In this document: positions 57,101 through 64,000 of the stretch, in pieces | Numbering within the stretch: position 1 is the first letter of the stretch | Layout: the number at the start of each line of letters is the position of its first letter | DNA from: Blastobasis lacticolella | Lineage: Eukaryota; Arthropoda; Insecta; Lepidoptera; Blastobasidae | Direction of reading: 5' to 3' | Assembly (NCBI GenBank): GCA_905147135.1 | Contig: LR990067.1 | Coordinates: 11,098,001 to 11,162,000 of the forward strand | DNA: 64,000 nt | Translations under genes and position numbers: made by a program | Notes under the pieces: model-generated | Seen by the model: only the letters and a program-made list of their open reading frames with translations | Database searches by the model: none | Told to the model about the DNA's origin: nothing

Positions 57101-60100
57101 GAGTGGTTGGACAACGGGTGCCCGTCTAACATCCACATCCACCATCTGATACCTCACGAGAGTGATTGTAAGAAGTTCTACTACTGCGTCTTCGGTGAAA
57201 AGCACGAGAGCGACTGCCATAACGGAAACCATTTCAACCCGGAAACTAAGGTATTTGGGATATTTTGTTGTATTCTTGTTTTCGTGAAGTTTACAAAAAT
57301 CAAAATTCAAATTTCTTTATTGATTAGGACAATAAATATCTCTTTCAATCGTCAAAAAGGAGGGGAATAGGAAAGTAGGAAGGAAACACACAGTGACACG
57401 CTGACCGCCCTATGGCCGTAGATAAACGTATCCCTCGCCAACCGAACCGTGCTCGACAATGCCAGGCAGAGCCGGAACGCTATATTATATTATATAGGTA
57501 TGTCTAGTATAATTACAGCAGCCTAGTTACGTAACTCTGTTGCAAACAAGTCTCTGATTTCAATTTAGTAGTTTCAGTTTATTGCAATGGAACTTTGTTA
57601 GCAACGGAACCAATGAAATCGGAGAATTTTTAGCAACAAAGTTACGTAATTTGCATACAGGTGCCACTGCTGTTTAAAAAGAATATATATAAATTTAAAA
57701 ATTGTGTTACGACTCTGCGCACGTAATTTAACGATTTGCGCTAATCCTTATTATTGATTGATATTCTGATTTAAAATTTTCAAATAGAGAAATCTTTAGG
57801 TTTCGAAGAGTGTGAGAAGTAGTTGCACAACCACATTTCTTCGGCCCCCTACCACTATCGTGAAACGTGAACCTTCTAGCTATCCGTATAAACCGCTTTG
57901 GTTTTATACGTACGGCTAAGGTGGATGCTACCACACACGATATTTATCGTGATACGGATCGTGTATTTCTGATTTTCTGGAAATCCAGTGAATCGTATCA
58001 CGATCCGTGAGTACACACTCGATAAATATCGTGATCCAGGATCGTAATCCACGAATCACGATAAATATCGTGTGTGTAGGACTTAAGGAACACAAGAACA
58101 CAACACAAGTCAAGTCAAGTCAAAATAATTTATTCAGATTAGGGTATACATACCACTTATGAATGTCAAACAAATAAATTTAAATGTACATTACAATAAT
58201 GGTGAAACTGGAAAAATAGTTTATCAAATATAGATTAATGTCAAATATAAATAACATATAATTACTTAATCAATATTAATCATAAATCATAAAAATCTTT
58301 ATTGTTTTTACTGTGTGTTACATAGGTGGAAAAATATGTATTTGACATTCGATCAGCAGTAAATATCTGTCTCATACAGATATACAATAGGTTTATTACT
58401 ACACTAATTTAATTAAAGAACAATAACAATGACTCGTAACAATTACTAATTTAAATTATAATTATAAAATTCTTGCAGTGTATAAAAGGTTTTACTAAAA
58501 AAAAAATGTTACCAACACGTTGTCTGCGATGTAAGAATAGATTTCATAGGCTCGACAGGCATCCTCCATCTTCGTCCACGTCGTCACTTACCGCCAGGAA
58601 GATGGCGCTTAAATGCCTGGTCAGATATTTTGATAAAAACAAAACGCTAAGCAAAATTCCATCCTAGGTGGATAATGACTTTCTCAGACAAAAACCGTTG
58701 AGCACGACCACGATCGTCTAATCGATCTGGCAATATAATTAATTAAATTAATATTATTATGTAATGGTCGTCAGTTATTTTCATGTTAGAAATGAAATTA
58801 AGGGGCAATTTTGTGGAAAATTCTTTATCTGACAAAATTTATGAATCCAATAAAATCTTCGGAATAATAACGATTCAGGTAAAATAGTCTACTAAATGGA
58901 TTTATCAATATTTTTCATAAATGAGAATGCAGTGCTTACATATTTGATTCTCATTTTTTTAAGAAGCTTAGTCATTAATCATAAAGCAAACAATAATAAA
59001 TAAATAAAAAATTCGACTTCTTTCCAGGTATGTGACTGGCCCGAGTCCGCTGGTTGTCCTCACGCCGGTGGAAGCGGTGAGGCCGCCGGAAGTGGAGAGA
59101 ACAGCGGAAGCGGAGAGAACAGCGGAAGTGGTGAGGCTGCCGGAAGTGGTGAGGCCGCTGGAAGCGATGAGGCCGCCGGAAGCGATGAGGCCGCCGGAAG
59201 CGATGAGGCCGCCGGAAGCGGTGAGGCCGCCGGAAGCGGTGAGGCCGCCGGAAGCGATGAGGCCGCCGTAAGTGGTGAGACCAGCGGAAGTGGTGAAGAC
59301 AGCAACGAAGATACTACGGGCACATGGTTAGCCAATGGATGCCCAGCTGATTTTGACGTCCACTATTTGCTACCCCACGAATCAAACTGTCGGAAATTCT
59401 ACTACTGCGTGTTCGGAAACAAGGTGGAGAGGATTTGTGGACCAGGAACGCAATTCAACCCAGTTATTCAGGTATTTTTATTTTATTTTCCCCCCGTATG
59501 AGGCTGGCTGGCCGTGTGGTGACCGGCAGAGTAGAATAGCACCAACGCCTTACGCTCATGGGTGTCTTACAAGGCGACTAATGTTTTCGAGGTAAAAGAT
59601 TAAGAGTCTCCGTAGTCTGGAAAATGGGCAGCAGCATTTTCCATTGTTATATTTAAACACTGCGATCTCCAACCCGCCTGCCCAGCGTGGAGATTATGGC
59701 AATAACCTCCTCTTTCGTGGGAGAGGCCCTAAGTCCTGCAGTGGACTGTTACGGGCTGCGATGATGAGGCTGGCACAAGATATGTGACAACAAAACACGC
59801 TTCGTCCGCGATTTTAAGCTGTTTTATTGTGAGGAATAAGGGTTGCTTTTCTGAGGCTAGCTTTTGCCAGTTACTTTTCCCGCGTAAAATTCGGTTATCA
59901 CCTTTTTCTTTTTACCTTTCCCGTGGGGATCACATTGAAATTCGAGATAAATTAGCACCATTGTCATTATACTGGGCTATAATTTTTTTATTAATATTGT
60001 CAAAATAAAAAAGGAGTAACAAACATACAAACATCCACCCTTACAAACTGTCACATTAATAATAACAGTAAGATTATCGTACAAAACTGTCAGAACTGTC

Positions 60101-63100
60101 AGAAATAAACCAACCAACGGAATATTGCAACCAACCAATATCAATCTAGTCCAGCTTATTAAATAATAATCGTTGACATTTCATGTGACCCTGCTGTCGA
60201 GATAGAAACATGTCTATCTTAGAGATTACATTTACTGAAAGATTTGTGTTATAATGTAAATCCCGGACACCAATAAAATTTTAAATTTTAGGTATGTGAC
60301 TGGCCTGAGAGAGTCGGCTGCACTCTATCCGGAGAAGACAGCGAGAGCGAAGAAAACAGTGGAAGTGGAGAAAATAGCGGAAGTGGAGAGAACAGCGGAA
60401 GTGGTGAAACCAGTGTTGAATGGTTAGACAACGGATGCCCAGCTGACTTCGACGTCCACTACTTACTGCCTAGCGAAACCAGCTGCCGCCGGTTCTATTA
60501 CTGCGTGAATGGAGAGAAGGTCGAAAGAACTTGTGGTTCTGGAACAAACTTTAATCCTGTATTGCAAGTTTGCGATTGGCCAGTGAATGCTGGATGTACT
60601 GCCGGTGGTGACGGTGGAAGTGGAGATAGCGGCAGTGGAGGTGATGGAAGCGGAAGTGGAGAAGGCAGTAGTGGAGGAGAGAGCAGCGAGGAAGTAGGAG
60701 AGTGGCTGGAGAACGGTTGCCCGTCTAATTTCGATGTCCATCACCTGTTGCCCCACGAGAGTGACTGCGAGAAATTCTACTACTGCGTCTTTGGAGACAA
60801 AGTAGAGAGAACTTGTGCGAGTGGAACTCACTTCAACCCAGCAAAACAGGTATTGCTTTATCAATATATTTCGTACAATTTGGAGAAGTAAGTTGAATTT
60901 CTGCAAGCAATTTGAACATACTAAACTTTAAAATATATTACAGGTATGTGATTGGCCAGCCAATGCGGGATGTGCCAATGCTGGAAGTGGAGAGAGCGCT
61001 GGAAGCGGAGAGAGTGCCGGAAGTGGAGAGAGCGCTGGAAGCGGAGAGAGCGCCGGAAGCGGAGAGAGCGCCGGAAGCGGAGAGAGCGCCGGAAGCGGAG
61101 AGAGCGCCGGAAGCGGAGAGAGCGCCGGAAGCGGAGAGAGCGCCGGAAGCGGAGAGAGCGCCGGAAGCGGAGAGAGCGCCGGAAGCGGAGAGAGCGCCGG
61201 AAGCGGAGAGAGCGCCGGAAGCGGAGAAAACGCCGGAAGCGGAGAGAGCGCCGGAAGCGGAGAGAGCGCCGGAAGCGGAGAGAGCGCCGGAAGCGGGGAG
61301 AGCGCCGGAAGCGGAGAGAGCGCCGGAAGCGGAGAGAGTGCCGGAAGTGCAGAGAGCGCCGGAAGCGGAGAGGCCGGAGGTGAATGGCTAGACAATGGGT
61401 GCCCAGCTGACTTCGATGTCCATCATTTACTTCCTCACGAAACCAGCTGCCGCAGGTTCTACTACTGTGTACATGGAGAGAAAGTGGAAAGAATTTGCGG
61501 TTCAGGAACACATTTCAATCCCGTTCTTCAGGTATTTATTTTCATTTTATTATTGTTTTTGTGTTGTCATAAAATAAACATGGACAAGACGAAACTTATG
61601 TCACTGGCCTCCGGAAAGGGGGGGCTCTATTCTCGACGTTTATGAATTTGTTAAAATGGTACGGACGGTACAGTTAGATAGGTTCCATTTTTTATACCAC
61701 TAAAATAGCAAACAAGCTTACGGCCTGCTTGATGCTGCGCAGTCACCGCAGCCTAAGGACGTTTGCAATACCAGGGGCATCACCCACGCGTTGCCGACCC
61801 TGGAAAAACCTTTTCACCCTAACTTCAAGAAAGAGGTTAATCGACTAATCTAGCCCAGTTATGTTGCGTTCGGGGAATAAAATTCCGTAATTAAAATGTC
61901 TCAAGATCAGACCAATTGATCAGTGCGTGTTGCCAGTAATAACTTATGAACCAGACGTGGTAGTTTGATAAGTGCTTCATGAGAAGGCTCAGAATCATAT
62001 ATTGGAACAGTTTATAGGGACCTACTCGTACATTGTCATTGTAAAGCTTGGGTCCGAAGTGGCAAGAATAAAAGGCGATGTATGAAAAGTGTTGTGGATA
62101 TATGCGAGGCTAGGGAGTTGTGTCACGACAGAGCAAAGTGGCGGCCAATAGTCTCTGCCTACCACACCTGTGGGACACAGGCGTGAGCATTATGTATGTA
62201 CAGAGCACAGAGCAGGCCCCAGTGGATGTCCTCCAGCTAAGATGATGATGATGACTAGTTATCTTCTATTTTTTTAAACATCACATATATTCGCTAGCTA
62301 CGCGGTGCCTCCCCATAAATAGTATAAATTGCCAAGGAATGGAACTCTTGGCACGGATTTATGCGTTGTTACGTTTTATTAAGCAGTATTTTATGTCTAT
62401 TAAAATAATTCCGAATGACCTATCTAAAATATTCATAACAATTCATACGCCATAAATTTCAGGTATGCGACTGGCCTCAAAACGCTGGTTGCGCTTCTTC
62501 CGGAGACACCAGTGAAAGCGAAGAGAATAGTGGAAGTGGAGAAAGCAGCGGAAGTGGAGAGAACAGCGGAAGTGGTGAAACCAGTGTTGAATGGTTAGAC
62601 AACGGATGCCCAGCTGACTTCGACGTCCACTACTTACTGCCTAGCGAAACCAGCTGCCGCCGGTTCTATTACTGCGTGAATGGAGAGAAGGTCGAAAGAA
62701 CTTGTGGTTCTGGAACACACTTTAATCCTGTATTGCAAGTTTGCGATTGGCCAGTGAATGCTGGATGTACTGCCGGTGGTGACGGTGGAAGTGGAGATAG
62801 CGGCAGCGGAGGTGATGGAAGCGGAAGTGGAGAAGGTAGTAGTGGAGGAAAGAGCAGCGAGGAAGTAGGAGAATGGCTGGACAATGGCTGCCCGTCAGAC
62901 TTTGATGTCCATCACCTTTTGCCCCACGAGAGTGACTGCGGAAAATTCTACTACTGTGTCTTTGGAGACAAAGTTGAGAGATCTTGCGCGAGTGGCACGC
63001 ATTTCAACCCTACCCTACAGGTTTGTTCTTATTTTTTTTTCGCAACTTAGTTTAAATGACAATCAACAGAAGAATCTTCAAAGTGGCTAATTATCGCCAT

Positions 63101-64000
63101 CTTTCAATTCCTTCAGGTTTTTTTTTATTTTTTATTTATGTAAATTGTTATTGTTACTATATTTTAAGAGCAAATTAATTAAAGAAATAAATTGTGTATT
63201 TAATACATTTTAGGAAATAAATGATGACAATTGAATTACTCATCTTTTTTTAATTATAGGTTTGTGACTGGCCTCGAAATGCGGGATGTGCTAACGCCGG
63301 AAGCGGAGAGAGCGCCGGTAGCGGTGAGAGCGCCGGAAGCGGAGAAAGCGCCGGAAGCGGAGAGAGCGCCGGGAGCGGAGAGAGCGCCGGAGGCGGAGAG
63401 AGCGCTGGAAGCGGAGAGAGCACCGGAAGCGGAGAGAGTGCTGGAAGCGGAGAGAGCGCCGGAAGCGGAGAGAGTGCCGGAAGCGGTGAGAGCGCCGGAA
63501 GCGGTGAGAGCGCCGGAAGCGGAGAAGGCGCTGGAAGCGGAGAGAGCGCCGGAAGCGGAGAGAGCGCCGGAAGCGGAGAGAGCGCCGGAAGCGGAGAGAG
63601 CGCCGGAAGCGGAGAGAGCGCCGGGAGCGGAGAAAACAGTGGTAGCAGCGAAGCTGGAGGTGATTGGTTAGCCAACGGATGCCCGGCTGACTTTGACGTC
63701 CACCACTTACTGCCTAGCGAAACCAGCTGCAGCCGGTTCTATTACTGCGTGCATGGAGAGAAGGTCGAAAGAACTTGTGGTTCTGGAACCCACTTTAATC
63801 CCGTATTGCAAGTTTGCGATTGGCCAGAGAATGCTGGATGTACTGCCGGTGGTGACGGTGGAAGTGGAGATAGCGGCAGCGGAGGTGACGGAAGCGGAAG
63901 TGGAGAAGGCAGTAGTGGAGGAGAGAGCAGCGAGGAAGTAGGAGAGTGGCTGGAGAACGGTTGCCCGTCTAATTTCGATGTCCATCACCTGTTGCCCCAC
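53925..64000 (+). CDS. Gene 2: secreted multi-domain chitin-binding (peritrophin-A) protein, proteoglycan-like; partial
   Basis: Seven exons (53925-54142, 56732-57250, 59028-59471, 60292-60849, 60944-61531, 62463-63020, 63260 to beyond 64000) give about 1008 visible residues. A signal peptide (KILLLALVAAATA) is followed by ten complete and one partial peritrophin-A domains with six cysteines spaced C-x14/15-C-x5-C-x9-C-x12-C-x7-C, as in the family that binds chitin in peritrophic matrix and other extracellular layers. Each starts NGCPxxFxVHxLLP and ends VCDWPxNxGC. The linkers are acidic: Asn/Asp-rich early, then Gly-Ser-Glu repeats. Ser-Gly next to Glu suggests glycosaminoglycan chains, as on nematode chitin-binding chondroitin proteoglycans (inference). 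All internal introns are phase 0. The start codon lies in an unseen upstream exon; the split first codon would be xGA. The 3' end is outside the window. Confidence 0.88.
54143..56731 (+). other. Gene 2 intron with nested repeats
   Basis: Contains a J/L340 scrap just past the donor (CGCCTGATGGAAAGTGGTCA, 54171), two SINE-A copies (54779-55120 and 56306-56624, both minus) and MITE copy 2 (55613-56030). Nothing coding found. Confidence 0.6.
55613..56030. mobile_element. 418-bp MITE-like element, copy 2
   Basis: Inverted relative to 12965-13381, with the same ends and nearly the same length. Lies in gene 2 intron. Carries TAGATGGCGC near one end and ATAGATGGCGC inverted near the other. Confidence 0.7.
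56732..57250 (+). CDS. Gene 2 exon: end of domain 1, domain 2, start of domain 3
   Basis: The acceptor TTTCAATTTCAAG opens LCDFAWNVDCGNRG, completing domain 1. An Asp/Asn linker follows, then NGCPSDFNVLYLLPHESECQ (domain 2) to VCDWAQNVPC with no intron inside it, then a second acidic linker and NGCPSNIHIHHLIPHESDC (domain 3). Ends AAG|GTATTT. These linkers lack the long GSGE arrays. Confidence 0.85.
57251..59027 (+). other. Gene 2 intron with T-tail, foldback and hairpin elements
   Basis: T-tail retroposon 57298-57485 (minus). Foldback 57519-57660, related to 29225-29449. Palindromic element 57931-58077 with ends ACACACGATATTTATCGTGA. LINE-tail type AT-rich sequence 58130-58420. D-LINE scrap 58546-58630. 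Confidence 0.6.
57931..58077. mobile_element. 147-bp palindromic element
   Basis: Begins CACACACGATATTTATCGTG and ends with the complement; GATATTTATCGTGAT and ATCACGATCC recur inside, so several alternative hairpins form. MITE-like. Confidence 0.6.
59028..59471 (+). CDS. Gene 2 exon: end of domain 3, GSxEAA linker, start of domain 4
   Basis: Frame begins VCDWPESAGCPHA after TTCTTTCCAG. About ten six-residue units of the GSGEAA / GSDEAA / GSGENS type follow, then NGCPADFDVHYLLPHESNC. Ends CAG|GTATTT; 148 codons. The open frames starting with methionine here are shifted shadows. Confidence 0.88.
59472..60291 (+). other. Gene 2 intron with R250 copy
   Basis: R250 (59510-59770) lies just after the donor; the rest (59770-60290) is AT-rich with no feature seen. 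Confidence 0.6.
60292..60849 (+). CDS. Gene 2 exon: two-domain cassette copy A (domains 4 end to 6 start)
   Basis: 186 codons: VCDWPERVGC, a GSGENS linker, complete domain 5 (NGCPADFDVHYLLPSETSC to VCDWPVNAGC, no intron), a GGDGGSGDSGSGGDGSGSGE linker, and the first four cysteines of domain 6. Same length as 62463-63020 and nearly identical over about 350 bp. Confidence 0.9.
60944..61531 (+). CDS. Gene 2 exon: 21-unit GSGESA array and start of domain 7
   Basis: VCDWPANAGCANA, then 21 tandem 18-bp units (60983-61360) encoding GSGESA with few changes (one GSAESA, one GSGENA), then GEWLDNGCPADFDVHHLLPH. Ends CAG|GTATTT; 196 codons. The array keeps all six reading frames free of stops, so long apparent proteins in other frames are artefacts. 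Confidence 0.9.
61532..62462 (+). other. Gene 2 intron with K-LINE and LINE scraps
   Basis: K-LINE 3' end (61685-61830, minus orientation) and an RTE-like tail (about 62040-62255, ending ATGATGATGATG). The intron has no similarity by eye to the intron preceding the paralogous cassette exon (59472-60291). Confidence 0.55.
62463..63020 (+). CDS. Gene 2 exon: two-domain cassette copy B (domains 7 end to 9 start)
   Basis: VCDWPQNAGC, GSGE linker, complete domain 8 with the same sequence as domain 5 except Asn to His in GSGTHF, then domain 9 start, more diverged (NGCPSDFDVHHLLPHESDCG). 186 codons; ends CAG|GTTTGT. Confidence 0.9.
63260..64000 (+). CDS. Gene 2 exon: 18-unit GSGESA array fused to cassette (domains 9 end to 11 start), runs off window
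   Basis: VCDWPRNAGCANA, 18 GSGESA-type units (63299-63622), then NGCPADFDVHHLLPSETSCS through VCDWPENAGC and on into NGCPSNFDVHHLLPH without an intron. It combines an array exon and a cassette exon that are separate upstream. The reading frame is open to the last base. Confidence 0.88.

Noticed and set aside
59032..59271. Plus-strand frame rich in RPPEA repeats
   Set aside because: Shifted shadow of the real exon frame, which begins VCDW at 59028.
60921..61511. 196-codon minus-strand frame rich in RFRRSL repeats, and similar frames at 60928-61395 and 63250-63675
   Set aside because: By-products of the stop-free 18-bp repeat; no start context, no splice logic, and the plus frame carries conserved chitin-binding domains.

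Overview
The window reads as an AT-rich insect nuclear genome, most likely a moth or butterfly (inference). The basis is split genes with consensus splice sites, a secreted multi-domain chitin-binding protein of peritrophin type, and a dense layer of decayed retroposons: non-LTR (LINE) 3' ends with poly-A or ATGATG tails, tRNA-headed SINEs and small inverted-repeat elements. I see no bacterial, viral or organellar gene and no functional tRNA or rRNA gene.

Two host genes can be supported. Gene 1 lies on the minus strand between about 10255 and 4494. Eight small exons were assembled from splice signals and matching codon phase. They encode a roughly 246-residue, charged, single-pass membrane protein that I do not recognise. 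Gene 2 lies on the plus strand from 53925 past the window end. It encodes a signal peptide followed by at least ten complete peritrophin-A (ChtBD2) domains and the start of an eleventh. The domains are joined by long Gly-Ser-Glu linkers rich in Ser-Gly beside acidic residues, which resemble glycosaminoglycan attachment sites. The architecture recalls chitin-binding chondroitin proteoglycans. Its first coding exon, carrying the start codon, is not identified.

About 43 kb between the two genes (10.3-53.9 kb) is almost entirely repeats. The best-preserved coding remnant is a 5'-truncated, twice-frameshifted reverse transcriptase of a jockey/CR1-type LINE (25849-27936, minus), inserted into an older retroposon copy. 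Recurrent families, named here for convenience: J-LINE (3' end of that reverse-transcriptase element); L340 (about 340 bp LINE 3' end); K-LINE (another LINE 3' end); D-LINE (LINE C-terminal fragments with a VFPDxYNL-like motif); RTE (RTE-type LINE with ATGATG tail); SINE-A and SINE-B (tRNA-headed); R250 (dispersed 250-bp repeat); R5 (dispersed short repeat); T-tail (190-bp retroposon tail ending in TTGAATTT repeats); and several terminal-inverted-repeat (MITE-like) elements. Many are nested, so the relative order of insertion can be read.

The most interesting region is gene 2. Its exons are symmetric (phase 0), cut each chitin-binding domain at the same place, and have been duplicated, fused and homogenised in recent time. 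Most of its introns end in AG followed by a GTATGT-like sequence that could itself serve as a donor. A tandem triplication of an exon-like core at 31.4-32.5 kb is the other structure I could not explain from known repeats.
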